In this document: one piece after another, positions 36,908-45,141 of the stretch
How the letters are laid out: every line of letters starts with the position of its first letter
Numbering within the stretch: position 1 is the stretch's first letter
NCBI GenBank assembly: GCA_044370415.1
Contig: JBILVO010000001.1
Span: forward strand, 1-64,000
Length of the DNA: 64,000 nt
Source of the DNA: CAMCQY01 sp044370415
GTDB taxonomy: Bacteria; Planctomycetota; Planctomycetia; Pirellulales; UBA1268
Direction of reading: 5' to 3'
Notes under the pieces: model-generated
Seen by the model: the letters and a program-made list of their open reading frames with translations, nothing else
The model's database searches: none
What the model was told of the DNA's origin: nothing
Program-made: the position numbers and the translations under genes

Positions 36908-37885
36908 TCAGGCCGGTGCAGCCGGGTGGGCCGCGTGGAAGTCGAGGATCTGCTGCCAGGTCTCCTCGGGCGTCTCCGCGTACGTGAAGAGATCGAGGTG
37001 CGCATCCTGGATCACGCCGCTGTCGGCGAGGAACTGGAAGTCGATCACCTTCGACCAGTAGTCACGGCCGAAGAGGATGATCGGCACCGGCTGCATCCGG
37101 TGCGTCTGGCGCAGCGTCAGCGTCTCGAACATCTCGTCGAGCGTGCCGAAGCCGCCGGGAAAGAGCACGACGGCCGCAGCCCGCAGGATGAAGTGAAACT
37201 TCCGCATCGCGAAGTACTTGAACTGGAAGCAGAGCTCCGGCGTGATGAACGGGTTGGGCTGCTGCTCGGCCGGCAGCTTGATGTTCAGGCCGATCGACTT
37301 GCAGCCGACGTCGAACGCACCGCGGTTGGCCGCCTCCATGATGCCGGGGCCGCCGCCGGTGATGACCACGTAGTCCCGCTTGTCGTCGCACTGGTTGTCG
37401 ATCGACACCAGGCGGGCGAACTCGCGGGCCGCGTCGTAGTAGCGGGAATAGGAGAGCAGTCGTTCGGACCGCTGCAGTTCGCGGGTGAGTTTCGCATCGG
37501 GCGGCTGTGGCCCGCGGGCGATCGCCCGCCGTGCCTCGGAGAGCCGCCGTTCGGCCGCGGTCCGATCGACGATCTGCGTGCCGCCGAAGACGATGACCGT
37601 GGAGGTGATGCTGTCAGCTTGGAAGGCGAGTTCGGGCTTGCCCAGCTCGAGCAGCATCCGCACGCCGCGCATCTCGGGCCGCTCCAGGAGCGAACGATCC
37701 TCCTGCGCCAGGCAGTAGCTCGGCGAATTGAGAATCTGCTCCATGTTTTCGGCCACGAGCGCCACGTCGTCGCCGAGCGTCGTGTCAGGGAGGATGCTGC
37801 AGGCCTTGGGCCGCGGCTCCGCCTGCGGCGCCGGCACGGCGGCCGGCTTTGCGGCGGCGGAACGATCTTTCTGTTTTCGTGCCAT
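36908..37885 (-). CDS. LOG-family protein (TIGR00730-type nucleotide 5'-monophosphate phosphoribohydrolase-like)
   Basis: A 325-residue protein with the lysine-decarboxylase-like/LOG fold: YVVITGGGPGIMEAANRGAF and the family hallmark VLFPGGFGTLDEMFETLTLRQ, followed by PVPIILFGRDYW. LOG proteins hydrolyse cytokinin-type nucleotide monophosphates in plants and act as purine nucleotide hydrolases in bacteria. The N-terminal 110 residues are an extension with a charged leader. The ATG at 37885 is preferred over a GTG 12 bases upstream because a strong GGAGGTG lies directly before it. It probably shares a transcript with the degenerate SDR. Confidence 0.88.
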   Translation of the reverse strand: MARKQKDRSAAAKPAAVPAPQAEPRPKACSILPDTTLGDDVALVAENMEQILNSPSYCLAQEDRSLLERPEMRGVRMLLELGKPELAFQADSITSTVIVFGGTQIVDRTAAERRLSEARRAIARGPQPPDAKLTRELQRSERLLSYSRYYDAAREFARLVSIDNQCDDKRDYVVITGGGPGIMEAANRGAFDVGCKSIGLNIKLPAEQQPNPFITPELCFQFKYFAMRKFHFILRAAAVVLFPGGFGTLDEMFETLTLRQTHRMQPVPIILFGRDYWSKVIDFQFLADSGVIQDAHLDLFTYAETPEETWQQILDFHAAHPAAPA

Positions 37886-37932
37886 CTTCACCTCCACTGC
37901 GCCGGCCGCGCCGCCCGCCCACGTCCGCCTGA

Positions 37933-39363
37933 TCAGGAATCGAGCCGGGCGGTGACGCCGATGGCGGCCACCTCGACGTCCCAGCCGCGTGTCTCCTTCA
38001 GGAAGTCTTGCATGCCGCGGGCGGCCGGGGGCTCGCCGTGCACCAAAAACGTCTTTTTCGGGGCGGGCATGCCCGCCAGCCAGCGGCCGATCTCGTGCCG
38101 ATCGGCGTGGCCCGAGAGCGCGTCAACCCGCCGCACCGCCGCCCTCACGGGCACGTCGCGGCCGTGGATCCGCAGGTATTTGGCCCCGTCGATCAGGCTG
38201 CGGCCCCGCGTGCCGATCGCCTGGAAGCCGGCCACGAGCACCGTCGTTTTCGGGTCCGGGAGCCGCTGGGCGAGGTGGTGGAGGATCCGGCCGCCGTTCA
38301 TCATGCCGCTGGAGGCGATCACGATGCCCGGCCCCTTGTGCGCGTTGATCGCCTTCGATTCCTCGGCCGTCTTCGCCATCCGCACGAAGGGCGACGCCAG
38401 CGCCTCGGCCACGCCGGCCATCTTCGCCTCCGCGAAGTCGTGCTCTTCGGCGTGCCGGCGAAACACGTTCGTCGCCTCGACCGCCATCGGCGAATCGATC
38501 CAGACGGGCACCTCGGGAAGGCGGCCCGAGGCCATCAGCGTGCGCAGCAGGTAGACCAGCTGCTGGCAGCGGCCGACCGCGAACGAGGCGACCAGCATCA
38601 TGCCGCCGCGGGCGAGCGACTCCTTCACCGCCGCCTCGAGGTCGTCCAGCGGCTGGCTCGGCGGATGGTCCCGATCGCCGTAGGTGCTCTCGCAGACCAG
38701 ATAGTCGCAGGCGGGCGGCGGCACGGGATCGTGGTAGAGCGGGGCGTCGAACCGGCCGATGTCGCCCGAAAACACGATCCGGCGAGGGCCGGCGACAGTG
38801 GCCAGCTCCATCTCCACGAACGAGCTGCCGAGCATGTGGCCGGCGTCGTGGAACCGGCACCGGACGCTCCCGGCCGGCTCGAACCAGCCGCCCCTGGCCA
38901 CGGGCTTCACCAGCCGCAGGGTGCGATCCACGTCCCGCTCGTCATAGAGCGGCAGCGCCGGCTGGTGCTTCGAGTAGCCCTTGCGATTGGCGTAGGCGGC
39001 ATCCTCATCCTGGCACTTCGCCGAATCGTAGAGGAGCAGCCCGAGCAGGTCCGCCGTGGGCGGCGAGGTGAGGATCGGGCCCTTGAAGCCCTCCCGCACC
39101 AGTCGCGGCAGCCAGCCCGAGTGGTCGATGTGGCCATGGGTGAGCACCACCGCGTCGATCGATCCGGCGGCGACGGGAAAGCGGTCCCAGTTCCGTTCCC
39201 GCAGCTGCTTCTCCCCCTGGAAGAGCCCGCAGTCGACGAGCACGCGGGAGCCGCCGGCCTCCACGAGATGCCGCGACCCCGAGACCATTCCCGCGGCCCC
39301 GAGGAACGTGAGCTGTGCCACCGACGCCGCGGGTGACGTTCGCTGTGCTGGCTGCTTGTCCAT
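37933..39363 (-). CDS. Metallo-beta-lactamase/beta-CASP RNA exonuclease-like protein
   Basis: A 476-residue protein of the COG1236/YSH1-like group. Metal-binding motif 2 is THGHIDHSGWLPRL, further ligands lie in HDAGHMLGSSFVEME and FSGDIGRFDAPLY, and the beta-CASP insert and C-terminal motifs include GIVIASSGMMNGGRIL and ALSGHADRHEIGRWL and the final LVHGEP. Such enzymes process or degrade RNA in the cytoplasm using two zinc ions. The ATG at 39363 has GGTGGAG immediately upstream and is preferred to a GTG at 39375. It precedes the LOG gene on the same strand by 47 bp. Confidence 0.93.
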   Translation of the reverse strand: MDKQPAQRTSPAASVAQLTFLGAAGMVSGSRHLVEAGGSRVLVDCGLFQGEKQLRERNWDRFPVAAGSIDAVVLTHGHIDHSGWLPRLVREGFKGPILTSPPTADLLGLLLYDSAKCQDEDAAYANRKGYSKHQPALPLYDERDVDRTLRLVKPVARGGWFEPAGSVRCRFHDAGHMLGSSFVEMELATVAGPRRIVFSGDIGRFDAPLYHDPVPPPACDYLVCESTYGDRDHPPSQPLDDLEAAVKESLARGGMMLVASFAVGRCQQLVYLLRTLMASGRLPEVPVWIDSPMAVEATNVFRRHAEEHDFAEAKMAGVAEALASPFVRMAKTAEESKAINAHKGPGIVIASSGMMNGGRILHHLAQRLPDPKTTVLVAGFQAIGTRGRSLIDGAKYLRIHGRDVPVRAAVRRVDALSGHADRHEIGRWLAGMPAPKKTFLVHGEPPAARGMQDFLKETRGWDVEVAAIGVTARLDS

Positions 39364-39513
39364 GCGGCTCTCCACCAGGAGGGTTGGGGCGGGAAACGAG
39401 TGCGAGCGGTCCCGAACGAATGTCCCGACAGTGGTACCGGCTGACGGGACATCGGTCGATCAGGCCCCCGGGCGGCCGCGGAATTCCGGCCTCGGCGACA
39501 CGCGCAGGCCGCC

Positions 39514-40260
39514 TCAGGGGGCGGGCGAGCCACTGCCGGGGCCGACCGGGGCCCGCACCGCCGAGGCGGTGCTGCCGGCCACGATCAACTCGCCGTCGAC
39601 GAGCGCCAGCGTCTCGATGCTGGGCCGGGCCTCGGCGGCACCCCGCGGCGCGGGCAGGTGCGCCACCAGCACCAGGCGGCCATCCAGCCGGCGCAGGTCG
39701 GTCGCGATGCCGAGCCTCCCGAGCCGGCCGGCCATCGCGCGCACGATCGCGTCGCGGGGCAGGGGAATCGCGCCGAGGCTGGCCCGCTCGACCACGATGC
39801 CGATCTGGCCGACGTCCCGCAGCACGATCTCGAGGTCGAGCGCCGCGACCGCCGACACGGGGCCGTAGCCGACCCGGGCGGCAACCTCGGCGTGCCTCCG
39901 TTGAAAGCCGACCCGCGGCGCCGTCACGCCACGGGGCAGCCAGGTGGGGTGGCTGCGCGGCAGGTCGATCGCCAGCCAGGCATTGAGCTCCTCGGCACCG
40001 ATCGCCGCCTCCCAGCGGCCGGCCTCGCCGTCGCGGCGGGCCGGCGGCCGCGACAGGGCTGCATGCAGTGCCGAAACCTTCGTGACCAGCCGGCGCGCCC
40101 GGGCCTCGCCCTCGGGCCCGCCGGTTCCTGCCGCGATGGCCCGCCGATAGAACGGCGGCTGTCCGGCCAGCAGGATTGCCACCACCGCCACGACCAGGAC
40201 GACGGCTACGGCCACGCCGATCACCACGCGCCGCAGCCGCCGCCAAGCCGATGTCTTCAC
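39514..40260 (-). CDS. Membrane-anchored protein, YpmS/DUF2140-like layout
   Basis: A 248-residue protein with one N-terminal transmembrane helix (VVIGVAVAVVLVVAVVAILLA at about 13-33) and an extracytoplasmic beta-rich domain. The GAEELNAWLAIDLPRSHP segment and the later strands resemble the YpmS/DUF2140 lipid-binding-like arrangement, but I cannot confirm homology by eye. The C-terminus is Gly/Ser/Pro-rich. The gene begins 25 bp after the csrA stop on the same strand and is likely cotranscribed from the csrA promoter. Confidence 0.7.
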   Translation of the reverse strand: MKTSAWRRLRRVVIGVAVAVVLVVAVVAILLAGQPPFYRRAIAAGTGGPEGEARARRLVTKVSALHAALSRPPARRDGEAGRWEAAIGAEELNAWLAIDLPRSHPTWLPRGVTAPRVGFQRRHAEVAARVGYGPVSAVAALDLEIVLRDVGQIGIVVERASLGAIPLPRDAIVRAMAGRLGRLGIATDLRRLDGRLVLVAHLPAPRGAAEARPSIETLALVDGELIVAGSTASAVRAPVGPGSGSPAP

Positions 40261-40285
40261 GACACTTCAGCCGGCCCGCGGCCGG

Positions 40286-40507
40286 TCAGCCCGTCAGGCC
40301 CAGCAGTCGCGGGATCGGCAGCTCGTCCGCGACGTCGAGCGTGACCTCTCCCAGCGTTTCCGGCTCCAGTTCATCCCGCAGCACTCGCACGTTCGGCGGT
40401 GCCTCGATCCCGATCCGCACCTTGTCACCGCTCACCCGGACGATCGTGACGACCACCGAATCACCGACCCGAATCCGTTCGTTCTGCTTCCGTGACAAGA
40501 CCAGCAT
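40286..40507 (-). CDS. csrA: Carbon storage regulator CsrA
   Basis: A 73-residue RNA-binding regulator that controls translation by binding GGA motifs in mRNA leaders. The N-terminus MLVLSRKQNERIRVGDSVVV and the GDKVRIGIEAPPNVRVLRDEL region are canonical, including the C-terminal Arg of the binding surface. The start is fixed by GGAGG 6 bases upstream of the ATG. A strong promoter lies 33 bp upstream. Residues 48-73 are a typical variable tail. Confidence 0.97.
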   Translation of the reverse strand: MLVLSRKQNERIRVGDSVVVTIVRVSGDKVRIGIEAPPNVRVLRDELEPETLGEVTLDVADELPIPRLLGLTG

Positions 40508-40819
40508 GAGTACCTCCGTGCGCTCGTGATGTGGAGATGAATATAGCGGCACTGCTATACAAATGTCAATCTGCCATCGCCGGCGGAATTGACCGGCCAT
40601 AGTCCGGTCGACGCGCCGCACCCGACCGGTCGCCCCGGCCGCTTGGGCAAGCTGTGCCACGCAGGAAACATCGTCCGATGGCGGCGACTTTCTTGGGGGC
40701 TTCCCCACGGCGCACCGGCTGCGCGCATTGTGCGGCCTGCGTGAGGCGCGTGCTGATCGACCACAGTCCGTCGGCGGCAGCGGCCCGGGACGACACCGCC
40801 GGCAGCGCGCAGCGGGCGG
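40508..40819. other. Gene-free region upstream of csrA
   Basis: 312 bp between the csrA start and the 3' end of the gene at 40820. The csrA promoter occupies 40540-40569. The rest (40570-40819) shows no RNA gene, repeat or supported ORF. Confidence 0.6.
40540..40569 (-). promoter_or_regulatory. Sigma70-type promoter of csrA
   Basis: On the minus strand TTGACA (40564-40569) and TATATT (40540-40545) are spaced 18 bp apart: a perfect -35 and a 5-of-6 -10. Initiation is expected near 40533, giving a leader of about 25 bases with GGAGG before the csrA ATG. It is one of the best promoters in this GC-rich window. Confidence 0.8.
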
Positions 40820-41683
40820 TCAGTCGTCCGCCTGCGGAGCCGCGACAAACTCGGCGAGATCGACCGCCGTGGCGGCCGCCACCCGGCTCTCCGCCTCCTC
40901 GATCCGCGAGAGGTCGGAGGAGAGCAGCCGCGGGTGGAAACGATGCGTGCACCGCAGCCGCGCCGCCCGGCCCGTGAATGCCGCCATGCCGGGGTCGATC
41001 TCGAGAGCGACGCTCGTGGGGATGCCGCCGGCGGCGGCCACACGGCGGTTGATCGCCATGCGGGGGAAGGGCGGCAGGCCGCCGGGCCTCATGAGCCCCT
41101 TGAGCAGGATGGCCGTGTCGGCGAACTGCCGGTACGAGTCGGCCTCGTCGGCGGAGGGTGTGATCGCATACTCCACTGCGTAGCGGACCCGCGGACCGGC
41201 CAGCTCCACCATGTCGGCGGTCTCCTTCATGCCGTCAGCGAAGTCGGGCCCGCCGGCCCAGCGGACGAGCCGGTCGTCGGACCGACGGGCCCATGCCGCC
41301 AGCGACGCGCTGAGACGCTCCAGCCGGATCGCGTCGACCTGGGTCTTCATGTTGCGGACCGGATCGACGACTACCACGCGCTCCCGCGCCGGATCGTGGA
41401 GCACGATTTCCGTCACCGCGGCGACTGCCTGTGGCCGATCACTCACGGCGGACGGCACCGTCTCGATGAAGTCCCAGGCGATCCGCCCGCGGAACAGCGT
41501 GAGCGTCCGCGCGACCGGCTCCTGGGCACCGTTGGCGTAGACCTCGCTCTCCACGCGAAAGCCCTCGGCGACTGCGTCGGCAGCCGGCGCGGAAACGCAC
41601 CAGCCGCACGCCAGCGCGATCACGATCCAGACGAGCCCGCCACTCGCAGGCCCACTGCCGGTATGCCCGCCACTCGTATGCAT
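40820..41683 (-). CDS. Secreted protein of unknown function
   Basis: A 287-residue protein with an N-terminal signal peptide (LVWIVIALACGWCVSAPAADA). The mature part is an alpha/beta domain with segments FRVESEVYANGAQEPVARTL, IVLHDPARERVVVVDPVRN and VRYAVEYAITPSADEADSY. The early part is reminiscent of outer-membrane-lipoprotein carrier-like folds (a beta sheet that describes 'variation of DUF' domains), but no homology can be claimed. The start is ATG at 41683. It is preceded on the same strand by the App1-like gene, with a 229-bp gap. Confidence 0.68.
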   Translation of the reverse strand: MHTSGGHTGSGPASGGLVWIVIALACGWCVSAPAADAVAEGFRVESEVYANGAQEPVARTLTLFRGRIAWDFIETVPSAVSDRPQAVAAVTEIVLHDPARERVVVVDPVRNMKTQVDAIRLERLSASLAAWARRSDDRLVRWAGGPDFADGMKETADMVELAGPRVRYAVEYAITPSADEADSYRQFADTAILLKGLMRPGGLPPFPRMAINRRVAAAGGIPTSVALEIDPGMAAFTGRAARLRCTHRFHPRLLSSDLSRIEEAESRVAAATAVDLAEFVAAPQADD

Positions 41684-41912
41684 GGTCGACCTGCTGGGTG
41701 AGGTGCCGTGCCGCGGTCAGCCCGCGTGCCCGGGAGGCGGACGGTAGCAGGAGCCCCGCGGCGGACCAAGTGCGGCCGAAGGCGGGGGCCGCCGGCCGCG
41801 ATCTGGATCACGCGATGGCGACCACCGGGCCGCCGCGGCCTGCGCAGCCCCCCCGTTTTTGCCCGCGGCCGATGCAGGGGGATCGGTCACCTGGCGGCTG
41901 TCTGGGCGGCCA

Positions 41913-42965
41913 TCACGGGAGGCCAGACAGACCGGACACGTCCGTGGGGTCCGCAAAGACCTGCAGCATGCCGCCCGGCAGCCGGCGGGCGAGCCGGTCG
42001 AGCCGGCCCTGCACCTTATGCCGCGCATGCCGACCGGCCACGCGACGGATGGCCACGGCCGCGACCTGCCGCGGGTGGCGACGCGCGATCGCGGCGTAGA
42101 CCTCCGGGTCCCGTTCGCCCGAGTCGCCCACCAGCAGGAACCTGCGGCCGGGAAAGTCGGCCATGATCTGCTCGATGATCCGCCGCTTCGAGTGCTTGCG
42201 GGACGGCAGCCGCCGCAACGGCGTCGAATCCTTGAGACGAAAGAGCTTGAGATGCATCGAGCCGAAGGGGAGCTGCTCGTCCCGCAGGAAGCCGCACAGG
42301 CACCTGGCCAGCTGCCACGGGCTCGCAGACACGTAGTGGAACACGGCCCCCTCACGCTCCCAGCCCCGGTAGACGTCCGCCATACCCGGCACGGCGGCGA
42401 ATTCCCGCAGCAGCGTGTTGGCGAGCAGTTCCCTGCGGTCTGCGACGTTGGTCACCTTCACCGTGTCGTCGATGTCCGACACGACGGAAAGCCCCTGCTC
42501 GTCGATCATCTGGATGCGGCCGCTCGCGGACGGCGACGCGGCTCCGGGAGGGGCCGGCCACGCCGCTGCGGCGTCGGGCTCGACGATCGCCTCGTAGGAC
42601 AGCCAGCGCGAGCCGCCAGCGGGGCCCCCGGCCAGGGCGTCGACCTCCGCCTCGTCGAGGTCGATGGTCCGCTGGAAATGCCCCACGCGGTCGGACGCCC
42701 CCGCCTCCACAAGCCGGTCGCCGACGCGGATCCGCACGGGCTCACCCGCCACCCGCTGGAAGAGGAAGGCGTCCGCCCGGCGCTGGAAGATGTCTGACTG
42801 CAGGTGGGCGTCGTCGAGTTCGAGCAGTCGCTTGATGACGCCGATAGCGAGCGTGCGGCGGCGGCTTTTCGGCGGCAGCGGCCGTAAGATCATGCCGGCG
42901 ACATGAGCCCGCCAGCGGCTCTCGCCGGGAATCCGCCGTGCATAGGTGGGGAATGGGATGATCAT
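41913..42965 (-). CDS. App1-like phosphatidate phosphatase domain protein (DUF2183)
   Basis: A 350-residue HAD-like phosphatase. The catalytic motif LSVVSDIDDTVKVTNV carries the DxDxT aspartates; the later YVSASPWQLARCLCGFLRD, FGSMHLKLFRLKD and RRFLLVGDSGERDPEVY match the DUF2183 core of yeast App1, a phosphatidate phosphatase. The N-terminal 170 residues contain a beta domain (VRIRVGDRLVEAG). The ATG at 42965 (MIIPFPTYARR) is chosen; an open frame upstream is not protein-like. It would act on lipid or another phosphomonoester in the cytoplasm; the substrate is unproven. Confidence 0.85.
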   Translation of the reverse strand: MIIPFPTYARRIPGESRWRAHVAGMILRPLPPKSRRRTLAIGVIKRLLELDDAHLQSDIFQRRADAFLFQRVAGEPVRIRVGDRLVEAGASDRVGHFQRTIDLDEAEVDALAGGPAGGSRWLSYEAIVEPDAAAAWPAPPGAASPSASGRIQMIDEQGLSVVSDIDDTVKVTNVADRRELLANTLLREFAAVPGMADVYRGWEREGAVFHYVSASPWQLARCLCGFLRDEQLPFGSMHLKLFRLKDSTPLRRLPSRKHSKRRIIEQIMADFPGRRFLLVGDSGERDPEVYAAIARRHPRQVAAVAIRRVAGRHARHKVQGRLDRLARRLPGGMLQVFADPTDVSGLSGLP

Positions 42966-43111
42966 GCCACCGAGGGGACGGCAGTGAGGCAGCGGTCGGG
43001 GCGATCCCCCGTGGTCTCGTCGCGACGCCATCGTGGCCGGTGCTTGCAGAGACGCGGAACCCATCTTACAACCTCTGCCGCGACCAGTTCGGTCGCCACC
43101 TGGAGGAACGC

Positions 43112-43201
43112 ATGGGAGTCAAGAAAACGGGCAAGGGCCGCCGCAAGCTGGGCCAGAAGAAGCGGCGGATGCGGGCCAAGATCCGCCACCGCAAGGGCTG
43201 A
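43112..43201 (+). CDS. 29-residue Arg/Lys-rich protein, AURKAIP1/COX24 (bS22/mS38)-like
   Basis: A very small basic protein (MGVKKTGKGRRKLG, then QKKRRMRAKIRHRKG) behind a good ribosome site, TGGAGG at 43101-43106, with ATG at 43112. More than half the residues are Lys or Arg. The KKRRMRAKIRHRK core resembles the AURKAIP1/COX24 motif found in the small ribosomal-subunit proteins mS38 and bacterial bS22, which would make it a ribosome-associated peptide. This is from motif memory, not a search. It stands alone between the divergent App1-like gene and a gene-free stretch. Confidence 0.7.
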   Translation: MGVKKTGKGRRKLGQKKRRMRAKIRHRKG

Positions 43202-43532
43202 CGGCTGCCGCGTCCGACGGCAGGACGGCAGCCGCCCTTGGCGCCTCTGGAGCATGTCGGCCCGCGGAAGACATCGGACCGCGGAGAACATCCGCTGCCG
43301 CGTGCGGCGGCGCGCCGGACCCGCGGTGCGGCGCACGTCCGCCGACCGTGCCGCAGATCTCCCGTGCCGGTCGTCTCGTCACGATCCGCACAGCTTCACG
43401 ACCGCGACGTGATGGATGCGGCAGAGGTCGTCGCTTTTTCTTGCCGCGCCTCAGGCGTGGGGTAGTTTTGCGTGGAGTCCGGGCGTCGTCCCGTGACCCG
43501 CGGTGAGAAACCCCGGCCAGGAGATCCGTTCG
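43202..43532. other. Gene-free stretch before the Cys-rich lipoprotein gene
   Basis: 331 bp without a supported gene. A T-tract (43434-43441) is followed by a small inverted repeat CGCCT-C-AGGCG (43448-43458) and TAGTTT (43464-43469), which with TTGCCG 16 bp upstream could be a weak promoter for the lipoprotein gene. Nothing else was recognised. Confidence 0.45.
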
Positions 43533-44012
43533 ATGCGTGCCGATTCATGGTGTCGCGCCACGGCGCGGTGCATGCCGCTGGTGGTGCTGGCGGCGGCCGC
43601 CAGCCTTTCCGGATGCAAGACGCTCAGCGAGCGGTACATCGCGCTGGAGGTCTGGAAGTACGAAAAATGCTTCGGACATCTCCCCCCCGGCTTCGTGCCC
43701 CCCGGCACTGTGGCCGCGGCAGCCCCGATGGCCGCAGCGGCACCGCCGATGCAGCCGTGCGGACAGGCCTCCGCCTGCCCGCCAGCCGCGTGCGGCGGCG
43801 AGGCCGTGGGCGGCATGGCCGGCAACTGCGGCGGCTGTCAGGGCGGGATCGTCGAGGGCGGCCTGCCTGCCGGTGCCGTCGTGTCGCCAGGTGTCATGTC
43901 GTCAGGTGTGCCGTCCGGTCCCGGCGGGTCGCCGGGCGCGGGCATCCCGACGCCGGCGTCCGTCACCAGCAGCCGGCCCGTCGTGATCTCGGACGAGGTC
44001 GTGCTGCCGTAG
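43533..44012 (+). CDS. Cys/Gly/Pro-rich lipoprotein of unknown function
   Basis: A 159-residue predicted lipoprotein: signal peptide with lipobox LSGC (Cys at about residue 29, MPLVVLAAAASLSGCKTLSE). A short charged segment (RYIALEVWKYEKCFGHLPPG) is followed by a low-complexity tail with nine or so further cysteines (CGQASACPPAACGG, GNCGGCQGG). No domain is recognised. The start ATG at 43533 has AGGAGA upstream and is preferred to a GTG at 43503. Cys clustering might bind metal or form disulphides in the cell envelope. Repeat copy C follows 24 bp after the stop. Confidence 0.72.
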   Translation: MRADSWCRATARCMPLVVLAAAASLSGCKTLSERYIALEVWKYEKCFGHLPPGFVPPGTVAAAAPMAAAAPPMQPCGQASACPPAACGGEAVGGMAGNCGGCQGGIVEGGLPAGAVVSPGVMSSGVPSGPGGSPGAGIPTPASVTSSRPVVISDEVVLP

Positions 44013-44036
44013 CACCGGGGCGGCAGTTCCGTGGCT

Positions 44037-44151
44037 GTGGAAAAAGCCCTCCCTGGCCTTTTTCCCCGAAGGGCGAGCGGCAAAAAGCCGAGGTTTTTCT
44101 GCGCTCGCTGCCCCCGCCTCCAGCGGCGGATGACTTTATCCACGGCCTCCT
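44037..44151 (+). repeat. Intergenic multi-hairpin repeat, copy C
   Basis: Third copy of the family (with 6356-6470 and 22147-22260), same orientation. It fills the space between two converging genes, and its last bases overlap the panB stop codon. Arms: GTGGAAAAAG/CTTTTTCCCC, GCGAGCG/CGCTCGC with A5/T5 tracts, and a CCCCGC/GCGG pair around CTCCA. It ends TTATCCACGGCCTCCT as in the other copies. Confidence 0.92.
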
Positions 44152-44968
44152 ACCCCAGCGTCTCGCCGGGCCCGGGAAAGGACCGCTCCTCCACGTCGCG
44201 GCGCCAGCGGGCGACCGCGTCGCGAATCGTGCCGCCAACGTCGGCGTAGGACCGCACGAACCGCGGCACCCGGTCGAGCGACAGCCCGACCAGGTCGTGC
44301 ATCACGAGCACCTGTCCGTCGCAGTGCGGCCCGGCGCCGATGCCGATCGTGGGCACGTCGAGCGAGCGTGTGATCCGCGCCGCCACGTCCTGCGGAATGC
44401 ACTCCAACAGCACGGCACAGGCGCCCGCATGGGCCGCCGCCTCCGCGTCGGCCAGCAGTTGGTCGACGTCCCGCTGCATGCGGTAGCCGCCGAGCTGGTG
44501 CACGGCCTGCGGCCGCAGGCCCACGTGCCCGATCACGGGGATGCCGGCGGCGGCGATGCCGGCGATGACGTCGGCCTGCCCGGCGGTGCCCTCGAGCTTG
44601 ACGGCCTGGCAGTCGGTCTCCTTCAGCAGTCGCGCGGAGGCCTCGACGGCGGTCCGCACCCCGAGGTGCTGCAGTGGGAACGGCAGATCAACCACCACGA
44701 ACGCCCGCGACACCGCCCGGCCCACAATCTCGCCGTGATAGATCATCTGCTCGAGAGTGGCCGGGATCGTCGACGACCGGCCAGCCACCACCATGGCGAC
44801 GCTGTCCCCCACGAGCACGCAATCGACGCCCGCCTCGTCAGCCAGCCGCCCCGTGGGCCAGTCGTAGGCCGTCACCATCGTCAGGGGCCGACCGGCACGC
44901 TTGGCGGCGGCCAGATCGCGCACGGTGACCCGGCGGGCTCCGGGCGGCGGCGATGCGGGAGTGGTCAT
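44150..44968 (-). CDS. panB: 3-methyl-2-oxobutanoate hydroxymethyltransferase
   Basis: A 272-residue PanB that makes ketopantoate from 2-oxoisovalerate and methylenetetrahydrofolate in pantothenate synthesis. Family motifs: MVTAYDWPTGRLADEAGVD, CVLVGDSVAMVVAG, DLPFPLQHLGVRTAVEASAR, AVKLEGTAGQADVIAGI, VIGHVGLRPQAVHQLGGY, and the C-terminal PTIGIGAGPHCDGQVLVMHD. The ATG at 44968 gives a normal family length; an ATG at 45037 would place the start inside the -10 element of the divergent promoter region and is rejected. Confidence 0.96.
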   Translation of the reverse strand: MTTPASPPPGARRVTVRDLAAAKRAGRPLTMVTAYDWPTGRLADEAGVDCVLVGDSVAMVVAGRSSTIPATLEQMIYHGEIVGRAVSRAFVVVDLPFPLQHLGVRTAVEASARLLKETDCQAVKLEGTAGQADVIAGIAAAGIPVIGHVGLRPQAVHQLGGYRMQRDVDQLLADAEAAAHAGACAVLLECIPQDVAARITRSLDVPTIGIGAGPHCDGQVLVMHDLVGLSLDRVPRFVRSYADVGGTIRDAVARWRRDVEERSFPGPGETLG

Positions 44969-45026
44969 GGTGCGACCGCGGGCGGGCGTTGGGATCGGAC
45001 TCGCCGCCGGACGGACGGCTGGCGCG

Positions 45027-45056
45027 TTCACGTTCATTATACGATTTCACTATAGT
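45027..45056 (+). promoter_or_regulatory. AT-rich divergent promoter region of panB and the downstream secreted-protein gene
   Basis: On the plus strand TTCACG (45027-45032) and TATAGT (45051-45056) lie 18 bp apart, suited to the gene at 45142. On the minus strand TATAAT (plus-strand ATTATA, 45036-45041) is a perfect -10 for panB but without a good -35. The palindrome ACTATAGT (45049-45056) offers a -10-like hexamer in both directions. Confidence 0.45.
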
Positions 45057-45141
45057 AATCGGGCGGTGCGACCGCCGCCGCTGCGTGTCGTGCGGCAGGC
45101 GGGATGGCCCGATGGCGACCGAGACGGGAAGGGGTGTTTCC

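Noticed and set aside
44969..45037. Upstream ATG start for panB at 45037
   Set aside because: The ATG overlaps a perfect TATAAT on the same strand, and the extra 23 residues are Pro/Ala-rich without family similarity.
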